A stretch of DNA of 64,000 bases, taken from positions 4,952,391 to 5,016,390 of the forward strand of contig NC_051118.1 in assembly GCF_014839805.1 (NCBI RefSeq), written 5' to 3'. Source of the DNA: Manduca sexta. Lineage: Eukaryota > Arthropoda > Insecta > Lepidoptera > Sphingidae. Positions 45,301 through 54,700 of this stretch are shown one piece after another; position 1 is the first letter of the stretch; each line of letters begins with the position of its first letter. The notes under the pieces are model-generated. The model was not told the DNA's origin, searched no databases, and saw only the letters and a list, made by a program, of their open reading frames with translations. The translations under genes and the position numbers were made by a program.

Positions 45301-47879
45301 TGCATTTGGTTAATTACACGAGTTAACGAATGATGTTTACTCATTAACTTTATCTATTTAACTTTGATTATGTTTGTTAATTTATATTGTAGTTATATTG
45401 TTGTTTACCTAAACATGCGTATTATTTAGATCCAACCCGGAATTTATAAGTCAGGACTGAAATCTAAATAAATATATCGAAAACAGAATGTCAATAATCA
45501 TTTTATGGCTAAGTATTGAAACAACAATGATTTCTTGGGCATTATCCAAACTTTTATGGCGGGTGATTACTTACTAAAAGATTTTCGCGAATAAAAGTTT
45601 CAGTGTGTACTTCTCTGGGATATAAAAACACACATCAAGCATTTAGCTCCGAAGGGTATGCAGAGGCGCAACCATAACACCCACTTTTCGCCAAGTGTGT
45701 TCCGTCCCATGATGTTGATAGAGGGCGAGCCGATCGCCATATCGGACACAATTTCCAGACTCCGCTCTGATTGATACTAAGCAGAAAAACTCAAATATCA
45801 CTGCCCGACCCGAGATTCAAACCCTCTCAGAGCGCTGGCGTGCCGCGCGTGCAGTGCAACTACGCCACCAAGGCAGTCAATATCGTCCATATTTACTCAT
45901 TACCTGTCTATTATAAGCGGCGATAGCCTAGTTGGTTGTGGAACGGACTGCCGAGACAAATGTCCGCAGATTCAAACCCAGAGGGCACACTGACTTTTCT
46001 AAAAAAATATGTGTGTATTCTTTGTGAATTATCGCTTGCTATAACCGTGAAGGAAAATATCGTGAGGAAACCTTTTTTTTTTTTTTTTTTTTTTCGCGGA
46101 GAAAGTCCCTTATTACTACCGTCCAGTCTTCGCGGGGGGCGACTGAGCGGTTATGTTGGGGTAGCCGTTGCCTTACGACCCGACAATTGAAGCAGCCCGG
46201 GACCCTCGGGCGGCGGTCGGGCCGAGTCCCTAACCAATGACCCTAACCTAAGTCCCTACGCAACGGCCTACCAACTAAAACTCCGCGTTGACCCTCTTCG
46301 GCGCATAAGGGACGACTGCGGGCTTCCCCGAGACAGCAGGTCCGAGTCTTCGTCCGCGGCCGCCCCTGCGCGGTGCCGCCTTGCGGCCCGTCTCCTAAAT
46401 GTGGGGGGCTCCTAAGCCCCCTCGCACCGAAGGACGCTCTCAGCGTCAACGGCAGCATGAGGTCAACGCCACACTGCCGTCCATCCCGGGGGTCAATCGT
46501 GAGGAAACCTGCATTCCTGATAAATTCATTATAGGAATTTTCGAGAGTGTGTGAAGTCTACTAATTCGCACCTGGCCAGCGTGGTGGACTTAAGGCCTAA
46601 TCCCTCTAAGTAGTAGAGGAGGTTCATGCCCAGCAGTGGGACAGTATAATACAGGGCTGATATTATTATTATTATACCTGTCTATCTGCCAAATTACCCC
46701 AAAATTCACTCGGTGATTTCTGCGTTTATTTCTGACAACGATCCAAATATTTTTACACCGTTTTCCAATTACTATACATAAGATTAAATTTGCTTTTACA
46801 GATGTTGTTTGTACGCCGGGGTGCCTATATCGGGAACCAACGCAGAGGCAATGCCTTCGCAATGGGAGTTCCAAGTCGGGCCCTCGGTTGGGGTTGCGGC
46901 AGGAGATGACCTCTGGATGGCGCGGTTCATCCTCCACCGCCTCGCTGAGGAGTTTGGAGTCATCGTGTCCTTTGACCCTAAGCCTGTCAGCGACTGGAAC
47001 GGATCTGGTGCTCACCATAACTTCTCTACTAAGAAGATGAGGGAACCTAATGGTATTATGTAAGTGGATAGTTATTTTGAAAATAAATATTTTATAGTTT
47101 ACTGCTGTGAAACAAATTATAGTATTGGTAGAGAAAAGCATAGCATTTGCACAAATATAACTAGCAACGCACTTAAAGTATAAAGCTAAATAAAGTAGGT
47201 GCTTAATTCTTGGATTAATAAGGAGTTGTAGTAAATACTCTGACTGTAAATAAATTATATTTTATCATAGATATAATAATTTTCAGCCAAGTACAATCAC
47301 TTCCTTAGAGCATAAGTTGCAAAATGAAGATATTGTTTTATGTATTGTATTTTCTCAGTGAAATAGAGCGCGCTATAGAGAAGCTGTCGCGTGTGCACAT
47401 GAGGCACATCAAAGTGTACGACCCGCGCGGCGGCAAGGACAATGAGCGGCGACTCACTGGACTGCACGAGACTGCCAGCATCAATGACTTCACAGCAGGT
47501 CTGTTATCTATATGAATACTGAAAAATACTTTCTTTAAAAAAAATGTGGTTCAGATCTGTCAATTATACTGAACACTATACAGAAGTGAAAGACTGTAAA
47601 TAATTTTGTTTACATCTTAATATTTGTACATTGCTAGGTCCAATTAATGCAGTCGAAACGAATTTTACGAACGTGTAAAATAGCGTTTAGCATGTTGTTT
47701 TCTATTTGATTTAATTTTGGTACATTTCAGGTGTAGCGAGTCGCGGCAGCAGTATTCGAATACCGCGAATAGTATCCGAAAATAAGTGCGGATATCTGGA
47801 AGACCGCCGGCCGGCATCGAACTGCGATCCCTACGCCGTCACTGATGCACTTATGCGCACGTGTATACTCGACGAATAA
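33394..47879 (+). CDS. Gs2-like: glutamine synthetase family protein, complete, active site diverged
   Basis: Glutamine synthetase makes glutamine from glutamate, ammonia and ATP. Exons: 33394-33421, 34240-34437, 42492-42653, 43740-43953, 46802-47059, 47359-47498, 47731-47879. All are GT-AG, 1149 nt, 382 residues, the usual length for animal class II enzymes. Start ATG is 11 bases into its exon (ATCATGCC). Seen: [50 protein letters not shown] and [11 protein letters not shown]. Kept from the animal enzyme (human numbering from memory) are D63, E134, E136, E196, H253, E305 and E338. Changed: the GPCEGI motif is GPSVGV, so metal ligand E203 is Val; the KP(I/M)PG(N/D)WNG loop is one residue shorter (KPVSDWNG); GSNSD is RTNSD. 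No clear mitochondrial presequence, so a cytosolic Gs2-type protein is likelier. Activity is uncertain. Confidence 0.93.
33595..33715 (+). repeat. repeat I, copy 2
   Basis: CTTTATAATGATCCTCAATT and GCAGACAATTAA match 29065-29195. In the intron after the first coding exon of the synthetase gene. Confidence 0.5.
34935..35120. mobile_element. MITE H, best copy
   Basis: Left end GGGGCCTTATTCTCTAT and right end AGAATAAGGGCCC are inverted. Internal AACACAACGCGTCATG and CACGGCCGCGTTACGCG are partly palindromic. Related to 20900-21085. Target duplication not clear. Confidence 0.7.
35166..35492. mobile_element. repeat D, copy 2 (MITE-like)
   Basis: Second copy of the ~325-bp element at 13527-13853 in the same orientation, about 90% similar by eye, with the same CATTGACGTATAT and ATATATCGATG ends. 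Confidence 0.75.
35500..37377. other. synthetase intron 2, no gene seen
   Basis: Open frames at 36080-36325 and 36752-37015 (81 and 87 codons) have no recognisable domain and AT-driven composition. A TATA-like GAATATAAAAGAGGGTAGTC at 35934 is noted but unsupported as a promoter. Confidence 0.4.
37378..37680 (-). repeat. dispersed repeat B copy (minus)
   Basis: GTTCCGGTTTGAAGGACATT, TTTGTAATTCAAGGTGTTGG and CGCTTACCATCAGGCGAA are the complement of family B landmarks. Confidence 0.8.
38385..38780 (+). repeat. two tandem repeat C fragments
   Basis: TTGCTCGCGGTTGCGCTCGC at about 38390 and TTTGCTCACAGCTTCGCCCG at about 38666 start two successive copies. Each is followed by a GGGATAAAA block and AAACTATCTTCATACCAAAT. 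Confidence 0.65.
39584..39740 (+). pseudogene. Harbinger transposase fragment
   Basis: The frame [20 protein letters not shown] matches the HARBI1-type DDE segment in which a G-x-(I/L)-D-x-THI motif carries the first catalytic Asp. It continues to [11 protein letters not shown]. It follows an AG in a T-rich tract (TTTTTTTTAG at about 39585). A short upstream frame ([20 protein letters not shown], 39400) ends at a GT, and [20 protein letters not shown] codons near 40317 are interrupted by stops. Other catalytic blocks were not found. Confidence 0.7.
40855..41155 (-). other. possible two-exon small frame inside the Harbinger element
   Basis: On the minus strand, ATG at 41155 opens [25 protein letters not shown] to a donor GAT|GTAAGT at 41081. 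An acceptor TTTTAG at 40921 joins in frame to [21 protein letters not shown] and a TGA at 40855-40857 (46 residues). The same frame extends upstream of the ATG through a TGA to [18 protein letters not shown]. Either a captured host gene fragment or the decayed second Harbinger gene. Not recognised. Confidence 0.3.
41801..42491 (+). other. end of synthetase intron 2
   Basis: No gene. Ordinary AT-rich intron ending in TTTCCCATTTCAG before exon 42492-42653. Confidence 0.4.
42715..42810 (+). repeat. dispersed repeat F fragment
   Basis: CACCTGATGGTAAGTGGAGT and AATGTCGACTAACGAGAGAT match the 5490-5755 copy. Confidence 0.65.
43424..43733 (+). mobile_element. non-LTR element 3' end ending at a splice acceptor
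   Basis: Sense orientation of the element whose inverted partner is 25140-25465: ACATATAACCGAATTGTGG at the left and TTGTTGGCTGTACAAATAAA plus (TAAA)n at the right. Only TTTTTACAG separates the tail from synthetase exon 43740-43953. Confidence 0.8.
44055..44283 (-). mobile_element. tRNA-derived SINE (minus)
   Basis: Minus strand reads CTCGGTGGCATAGTTGTATT (A box) and GGGTTCGAATCCCGGGTCGG (B box, well kept), with CGAAAAGTGCCCTAG in the body. Same family as 27995-28255 and 45632-45884. Confidence 0.85.
44290..45630 (+). other. synthetase intron 4, no gene seen
   Basis: AT-rich. A short tail-like SINE C remnant lies near 44860-44925 (GCAAGGCGTAATGCTATGTA). Nothing coding was supported. Confidence 0.4.
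45632..45884 (-). mobile_element. tRNA-derived SINE (minus)
   Basis: CTTTTCGCCAAGTGTGTTCC, GCCCGACCCGAGATTCAAAC and GCAACTACGCCACCAAGGCA mark body, B box and A box on the complement. Confidence 0.85.
45914..46682 (+). mobile_element. SINE family A split by a later retroposon
   Basis: Head GCGATAGCCTAGTTGGTTGT at 45920 and body up to ATCGTGAGGAAACCT (46059-46073). The family resumes at 46496 with the same 15 bases and runs to the (ATT)n tail near 46676. The intervening 422 bp is a separate insertion. Confidence 0.92.
46074..46495 (-). mobile_element. GC-rich retroposon nested in a SINE
   Basis: Starts with a run of about 22 T (a poly(A) tail on the minus strand) and is flanked by an exact 15-bp target duplication, ATCGTGAGGAAACCT. 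The body is very GC-rich (TCGGGCGGCGGTCGGGCC) and has no reverse transcriptase motif. Text around TCTTCGGCGCATAAGGGACG and TCAACGGCAGCATGAGG recurs in decayed form at 54480-54700, so it is a family. Probably a short non-autonomous or 5'/3'-fused LINE derivative. Confidence 0.8.
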
Positions 47880-47988
47880 ATTCCAAATCACAGCCATGGA
47901 AAACTAGAGATAATCATAAAAATAGTTTATTTTTTTAAATTGGTAATTGTGCTGTCATCTATGGTATTATATACCAAACATAACATCT

Positions 47989-47998
47989 AATAAATAAA
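47989..47998 (+). terminator. Gs2-like: probable poly(A) signal of glutamine synthetase gene
   Basis: AATAAATAAA, two overlapping AATAAA hexamers, 110 nt after the stop codon in an AT-rich 3' UTR. Position and form are typical of an animal polyadenylation signal. Confidence 0.6.
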
Positions 47999-48120
47999 AT
48001 AACAGCTCACATTTCGCGCAATGTGACTTCGAATCAGTTGATTTGCTTTTTTATGTCCTTACTTGAATATTTTACCGTTGTACCTACAGTGCATAACAGA
48101 TGGCGCAATTCGTTTCGGAT

Positions 48121-48279
48121 CAGGGGCGTAGCTTACTATAAAGAGGCCCTATATACAAATTCCCCCAACAAATTCAGGAGAGTGCGAAATCTGGGCGCCC
48201 GTTTTAATGTAGATATGGACCAAGAAGGCTCGGAACCCCGTACAATGGGACGACTGATATAGCGATAGTTGCGCCCACA
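48121..48279. mobile_element. possible hAT-type MITE related to 9570-9816
   Basis: Begins CAGGGGCGTAGCTTACTATA, the same terminus as the element at 9570-9816. A candidate right end is GTTGCGCCCACAG. Flanks TTTCGGAT and TATCGCAT agree at six of eight positions, so the target duplication is weak. Confidence 0.45.
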
Positions 48280-48595
48280 GTATCGCATAATACCCGACAA
48301 CGCATACACTCACCTAATGAAAATATCCGACATAATATTTGCATCATTGTATTTGTATACATCATATAAATGTGAAACGAAATCTATCGAAAACTGTTAG
48401 ATATATATACTTCTCTAGTTCTCATGGCGTGTACTAGTTAGTATCATTGTTACTGTTAAGCAAATTTAGATTTATTGCAAAATAAGATAAATTAGGGTCG
48501 CTAATTATTTGAAATTTAAGTACCCTAAGTAATTTTTAATAGGTAATTTTATTCAAGATATGTTTAGCTCTCGTAATAAATACTTATAACATTAA

Positions 48596-48952
48596 GGCGA
48601 TACCTCAAGGTCCATTTTCATACATTTTGTTTCGGCTTTAATCTGGGTAACTAAACAAGTATTGGCAAGTAAAGAATTTAAATTCACGTCTAGTTAGTGA
48701 TTAGTTCTCGCAGTTGAAGAAAAATGTAAAATAATTAATAATCATGGATATTTCGGCCTTTAAAATTTAATATGACGAAATTTTAAAGGCAGAAATATCC
48801 ATGATTATTAATTATTTTTACGTTTTTCTTTCAACTGCGAGAACTAATCACTAACTAGACGTGAATTTAAATTCTTTACTTGCCAATACTTGTTTAGTTA
48901 CCCAGATTAAAGCCGAAACAAAATGTATGAAAATGGACCTTGAGCTACCACC
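48596..48952. mobile_element. 357-bp foldback MITE with TTAA ends, copy 2
   Basis: Near-identical to 11856-12213 (few single-base differences) and again a full-length inverted repeat, flanked by TTAA at 48592-48595 and 48953-48956. In the spacer between the convergent synthetase and C/EBP-gamma genes. Confidence 0.9.
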
Positions 48953-49343
48953 TTAACTAAAACGTACATTGTCGTATATCATTTTAAATTTATCATGGTT
49001 GAAAAATATAGAAATTTAAATAAGTCGTAGTTTACTAATTAGACTTTACAACTACGATTATATACTTACATTACTATAGTAAATAAATTCTTTTACTTTT
49101 GTCAGAAACGGCAACTATTATAAAATTAGTTTTATAGTAAAATATACAAGATGTAGTTTTATACAAATAAAAATACAGTATATAAAAAAGTATTTATTTA
49201 TTTATAAATTCCCTTATAATTAAACTATGGTTTGAGCGTCCAATTTGTCACAATACTGTAAAACAGTAAAATTGTTCATATTGCATTCTTTTGAGAATGA
49301 TCAGTATATTTTTTGTTTGAATACTATTGTAAATGAAGAGCAA

Positions 49344-49530
49344 CAGCAGCGGCCCTAAACACACGAGGCCCCGGGCTAAAGCAAAGAAACGAAGCAAGGC
49401 CCCGGGCGGAGCAAAAAACAGTTCGCGGATTTTAGCACTTTTATCGGTAAGATCGATTGATCGAGGCTCCTGGTCTGGCCCGCGAGGTCCCGGGCCTTGC
49501 CTGGTTCGCCTTCCCCTAAGGCCACCTCTG
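49344..49530. mobile_element. short GC-rich hAT-type MITE
   Basis: Flanked exactly by AAGAGCAA (49336-49343 and 49531-49538). Ends CAGCAGCGGCCCTAAACA and, from the right, CAGAGGTGGCCTTAGGGG are imperfect inverted termini. 187 bp with GGCCCCGGGC blocks, much richer in GC than its flanks. Confidence 0.82.
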
Positions 49531-49568
49531 AAGAGCAACACTTCACAATGTTTATGTGATTAATAATA

Positions 49569-49847
49569 ATATCAGCCCTGTATTATATACTTGCCCACTG
49601 CTGAGCACGGGCCTCCTCTACTACTGAGAGGGATTAGGCCTTAGTCCACCACGCTGGCCTAGTGCGGATTGGTAGACTTCACACACCTTCGAAATTCCTA
49701 TAGAGAACTTCTCAGATGTGCAGGTTTCCTCACGATGTTTTCCTTCACCGTTAAAGCGAACGATTAATTCACAAAGAATACACACATGATTTTTAGAAAA
49801 GTCAGAGGTGTGTGCCCTTAGGATTTGAACCTGCGGACATTCGTCTC
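49569..49847 (-). mobile_element. SINE family A (minus) with target duplication
   Basis: Flanked by ATGTGATTAATAATA at 49554-49568 and 49848-49862. Complement of the family A tail, body and B box (AGGATTTGAACCTGCGGACA), truncated within the tRNA head. Confidence 0.9.
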
Positions 49848-49881
49848 ATGTGATTAATAATAAAGTATTTTTAGTTATCAT

Positions 49882-49887
49882 ATTTAT
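49882..49887 (-). terminator. Irbp18: candidate poly(A) signal of C/EBP-gamma gene
   Basis: TTTATT on the plus strand is AATAAA on the minus strand, about 545 nt past the stop of the bZIP gene. Plausible but other AT-rich sites exist. Confidence 0.3.
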
Positions 49888-50431
49888 TTTTTTTAATCTT
49901 CATTTTACACTTTGTACAAATGGTACATTTGTAATTTGTATACAGGCGGACTTAATGCCATGGGCATTCTCTCCCAATTTCTCCATACTAGAACTATAAA
50001 CCTTTGACGAATATAATGAAAGTATACAGATGGCAAGAGTAAATGCATTTGCTTGAGAGCTATTTTTAAATAACTTAATTGCATTGATCTCTACATACAG
50101 ATATAAGTCGCATCACACTTTACTCATTTCATAGAATTGTCAGTACATTTCGATTACTACGTTAAGTTTTATACATTAGGGGTGAGTGTATACTACCTTA
50201 TAAGACACAATTCCACACTACGGATCAATACTGAGCAGATAAACCCAATCCATTATTCTACCCTGAAATTGAACCCACGTAAGTCGTTCCGAACTACAAT
50301 AATCCACCGAGACAATCACCTTGAAATATCGTATACTCTTCATTCACAATAAATATCCATACAAAAATTTAAAACCAGTATTGTCCATTTCACACTGTTT
50401 AACCTAAACACTTGTTTATATTAACTATGCA

Positions 50432-51552
50432 TTATTTGCTTTTACTATCTTTATCATCAGGGATATCTTCGAGCAATTTGTTTAGATCAATCCCGTCGAA
50501 CTTTGGGTTCTGCGCGTTAGACGCGTGCGCAAGGAACAGTTCCTTTAGAAACTGCAGCTCTTTAGTTAAAGTCTTCACTTTCTCTTCCAGCATTTGGTTT
50601 TCGGCTTTCAGTTTGCTGACCCGTGTGAATGTCTCTTGTGTCCGCTGTTTTGACTTGAATCTGCTTTTTTTCACTGCCTGTGAACAAATGCGATAATTAT
50701 AATTTGTAATGAAGTATTATTGTTGATCTTGTTTTGTTTTTTTAATACACGCGCGCTTTTTACTTTGAAGTGATAGGCAGAGGCGCAACTAATACATCAA
50801 TATTTTAGCGCTGTGTATTCTACAACTAAACACCAGTTTCGCTAGGAATCATTGTGCAGTTAAACACTATATTATCACTTTGCTAATTGTTTTAGACTTA
50901 GTATACACTAAGATTAAGATACAATTGATAACACTAACATTATGTATGAGAATGCCATATCCTAGCAACAGGTACTGGTGGTAAGTCTCTCATACAGAAA
51001 CTCGCTTGGGTAGGTACCAACGCTAAGTCTATTTCTGCCGCCAAGCAGCATTGTGTAGTTACTGTTGTATTCCGGTTTGAAGGACATTGTAGCCAGTGTA
51101 ACTTCTGGACATAATGAGACTTAACATCTCATGTCTCAAGACGGCGAGCGCAGAGCAATTCCAAAAAATGCTTTATAATTCAAGGTGCTGGATGGTGTTT
51201 CTACTGTTTATGGGCGCTCGTATCGCTTACCATCAGGCGAACGGCAAGCTCGTCCCGATATACAAAGCAATAAAGTAAAATAGATACATATATCATTCCC
51301 ATAAATTTATCTGTTTTCCATAATTATTAACAATTGTAGAAAGGCATGTTGGAAGCCCAAGACATATTCTGGGCGAACTGTATCATGCGGGGCAAGTTGC
51401 AAGACTAGTGGGGGGTGCAATTCTTGTTTCGGTACCTCATTATTTCTGTCCCTTTTCCGCCTGTAGTCGTCGTCCTCGTCGTCCGCGTCGCTGACACCAC
51501 GTCTCCCGCGTTTCACAGGAGGCATGTCGTAGAAGCTCTCTTCTAATATCAT
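50432..51552 (-). CDS. Irbp18: C/EBP-gamma (Irbp18-type) bZIP transcription factor
   Basis: Small CCAAT/enhancer-binding family protein lacking a classical activation domain; C/EBP-gamma and fly Irbp18 act by heterodimerising with other bZIPs. Minus-strand exons: 51552-51436 and 50677-50432, joined GAG|GTACCG...TTCACAG|GCAGTG in phase 0, 363 nt, 120 residues. The ATG at 51552 follows an in-frame TAA in the leader. Residues 1-30 are acidic and disordered (MPPVKRGRRG, DADDEDDD). The basic region reads RRKRDRNNEAVKKSRFKSKQ, with the N-x7-R signature intact. A leucine zipper follows: VSKLKAENQMLEEKVKTLTK, then ELQFLKELFLAHA. The short tail (NPKFDGIDLNKLLEDIPDD) is acidic. Tail-to-tail with the synthetase gene. 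Confidence 0.93.
50985..51275 (-). repeat. dispersed repeat B copy in the C/EBP-gamma intron
   Basis: GTATTCCGGTTTGAAGGACA, TTCAAGGTGCTGGATGGTGT and ATCGCTTACCATCAGGCGAA, the complement of family B. Occupies over a third of the 758-bp intron 50678-51435. Confidence 0.85.
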
Positions 51553-51613
51553 CAAAATGTTTTAATAGCCAGACATGCACAAGCAAGTCACAATGTTGAA
51601 TCCCTCGGGGCTT
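51553..51613 (-). other. Irbp18: C/EBP-gamma 5' UTR part of first coding exon
   Basis: On the minus strand TTTTTTTACAG ends at 51614 and is followed by 61 leader bases up to the ATG, with an in-frame TAA nine bases upstream of it. Supports the chosen start and requires an upstream leader exon. Confidence 0.6.
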
Positions 51614-52057
51614 CTGTAAAAAAAGTAATGTATTATTAATTTTTAGCCTTTTGATCTAATTGGTGACTGTCAAATAATCTTAGGGTTTAACAAAATTATT
51701 TGAAACAAATAAATATAAGTATTTAAAACAATATGGGGTGACAAATGGTCCCCCATGCATATAGTGTGGGGACCAAGCACACAAGAATTGTCTCTTCTAA
51801 TTCATTTTGCCTTATAAATTAGGTATAAAATATACTTTTGTATTCTCTGTTTTCACATTAGCTGTATATGAAATAAATAATTAAATTCTATAAGTGAGAG
51901 AATTTTTATATTAATTATATTTAGTTTATCCATTACAAACAAGCATACATTAGAACAGAATAAAAAAGCTTTCATATCTCGTGGAGTAGTCACATGCCCC
52001 ATGTAGATAAGGGTACAAATATTTTATATTTGAATTTATACATTGATTTAGTTGTGT

Positions 52058-52447
52058 AAGCATATACAGCGTTATTTTGACATTGCATTACTAAATGAAA
52101 CATACTTGTCTTCACCTTTGCAGGTCTATTGTGCTAAAAATCATCGATTACTAACAAATATTTTCATGAAAAATCCTGGTTTTAGTTTTCTGGTTTTTTA
52201 ATCATTTTGTAGTTTAATGCGAATATGGCGTGTGCGTTGGTGTATGTCTGACTGTAAGTATGATGTTGCCGCTGCAGCAAATTCTCAAGGGGGTGTAAAA
52301 TTAAAATTACAAATGTTCGAAACTTACACTTTTTATTTTACATCTACCTATGGCTCAAGTAACTTATTGTAAAGTGTTATTTCCAAGTGGATAAGTATGT
52401 GTTTTCATTTAGTAACACAATGTCAAAATGACCCTGTATAAGGCCCA
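52058..52447. mobile_element. MITE with ~50-bp inverted termini
   Basis: GTTATTTTGACATTGCATTA near 52070 pairs with the complement of TGTCAAAATGACCCTGTATA near 52421. The match extends over CTAAATGAAA-ACATACTT. About 390 bp, in the C/EBP-gamma leader intron, no frame. Confidence 0.7.
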
Positions 52448-53382
52448 GGTTTAGTGATAAATAAATATAAATAAGTGTTTTCTAAAAATCAACTACAATC
52501 ATCTCAACAGTCAACAGCTTTGTTGACTCATGAATTATGATTATATTTAGTAAAAACATTTTGTTTTTATAAACATTCTATGACATTTCTCAACATATAA
52601 GATAATTTATCTTTTTCCTCAAACAACATGGATTGTATGTTTTTTCCCAACAATACTTCTAAAACCAGTTTTACGAGGAAACTTATAACATCAGAGGAGC
52701 TTTCAGTGTAGTGATTAGTTAAATAAATAACTCCAACACAAAAAACATCTAAAAAGTAAAAAAATAAAATCTGTTCCTTCGTTCTTTACTTATTATAAGT
52801 ACGAAGTAATTTTATTAACCTAATATTGTTGTCAGGGGACCAATAAAGTATATACAACTCCTTAGTCCAGGGTTCAGTATACAAATACATGTCTTAACGT
52901 TATGAAACCCATCTTTTTCCATCAAGCATTAAGCACAAAATAACTATATTGAAGTAATTTAGAGTTATAGGATGATAATTTTTGCCCTGATGCTAACTTT
53001 CAATGTGTTTTTAAAGGTTCCTGTATGTGTGATACTATTAATTAATTGCTACTGGCTACTTCAAACTTAAAGCTTTTAGTTTAAAAAGAATTTCATGTAA
53101 ATAGATTTATTAAAAAAAGAACTGAAAGAAACAGGTATGCATTTTCTTTCATAATAATTTCTAATATTCAATATAAGTTATGAAATACCCAAAACTCTGT
53201 ATTACACAAGATTATAAATGAATAAGATATGACAATGTCAACAGTACAATGAACCCCGAACTTTCTTTTTGAATCACCATACACCATTCACAAATTAAAA
53301 CATACATTCCTAAATTAAAATAAACAAAGGAAACTAACACTGAAAGAAAATTATCTAAGTGGAAAAATATTAATTTACTTAC

Positions 53383-53430
53383 CGCGAAAGCGAGTTATAA
53401 AACGAAACCACTGATTATATTACTTTTAAT
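53383..53430 (-). promoter_or_regulatory. Irbp18: candidate first leader exon of C/EBP-gamma
   Basis: The minus strand reads GAGTTATAAAACG..., then CGCTTTCGCG|GTAAGTAAAT, a strong donor at 53383/53382, matching the acceptor at 51614 and giving a 1.77-kb leader intron. Start site not determined. Confidence 0.35.
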
Positions 53431-54479
53431 GTATTTCTCACTAAAATTCAGAAGTTAGAATAAGAAATAAATAATACTAAAGCACACTGGGTTTTGGCTG
53501 AGGTATAAGGTTTAATCTTAACAAGATGACTGTTGGAGATAAAATGAGCGGGAAGTCAACCGTAAACCTACAATCCACAAGTAATACGCAATGTAAATGT
53601 ACTGTTGTGATATTTTACACATAACAACCAATTATGACGCAATGATTATTTCCAACACCGTCATATTTCTGATGCAACATTTATTGACTGACTTACCGAA
53701 ATTTAAAATAACTTTCTCAATGTAACATAGACATTTGTGATTTATTTCATTTAATTAATTCACAGTTTACAAAAATAATAACAAAAATGTTCAGGAAATA
53801 ATAACTCGATTGTCAAAACAAATTTGACATTGACATCGCATTGACGTCATCAGTGTGCCTACGTAGATACCGTTGGCTGCGATCAAAATTTAACTAAATT
53901 TATTTTCTTATTTATAAGCACTTATTCGGTAAACAAAAACAAAGGAATGGTTACCTTCAGTATACGTGTGTGGCAATGATTCGATGCATACTAAAGGAAC
54001 ATAGAAGGTACTAAACGGATTTGGATAAGGTTTGATGCTCGGAAAAAGTTCATTTACATGGGCGAAATTATACTTGTAATACGTAGTAACTAGTTAAATC
54101 AAATGAATTATGAATATACTCATCGATAGGTACCGGTTTTATTCCAGCATAAATGTTTCCCTCTTGTATTTATCTATATCAAAATATCGTTTTAATAGAT
54201 TTGGATCAAATTGTCACAAAGATTGTCCAGTTTCTAAATTACTTTGAGGGAAGTTACTAAACGGATTTGAATCAAGTTGTTATAAAGATATACCATGCTC
54301 TAAATTATTTTGATGAAGGCTAGCTAAATATTATTATCTTGAAAAAGTACACAGTGAATTTTTTATTCCAGCAAAAGTTTCACGTGGACGGAGTCATGAC
54401 AGCTATCTAGTATTTAAATAAAACTGAAGTATGCTTTCAATGATATCGTATCTAATCTCTTATCACGTGTGTAGGTCAG

Positions 54480-54700
54480 AATGCCAAAACTCCGCTATAG
54501 CCATCTTCGGCGCATTAGAAACGGCTGCGAGCTTCCTCTAAAGACCGACGTTTAGTTTTCACCCCAGCGCGTTACTGCCAAATGCAGCCGTCTCCCGTTG
54601 TTAATAGGTGGGACTCAGAAGCTTCCGCAAACCGAAGGAAGCCTTCTACGTCAACGGCAACCTGAAGCCCACCAGCTAAGCCACCGTCCTTAGAGAAAGT
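54480..54700 (-). mobile_element. relic of the 46074-46495 retroposon family
   Basis: CATCTTCGGCGCATTAGAAA, AATGCAGCCGTCTCC and TACGTCAACGGCAACCTGAAG-like text follow the same order as the GC-rich retroposon nested at 46074-46495, with heavy decay. No poly(A) run or target duplication remains. Confidence 0.6.

Noticed and set aside
46243..47141. Minus-strand frames of 71 and 183 codons near 46.2-47.1 kb.
   Set aside because: The first is the GC-rich retroposon body, the second runs through the SINE and the antisense of synthetase exon 46802-47059.
49248..49563. 76-97 codon frames on both strands rich in Pro, Arg and Gly.
   Set aside because: Contained in the hAT MITE at 49344-49530, which has an exact target duplication; composition explains the open frames.
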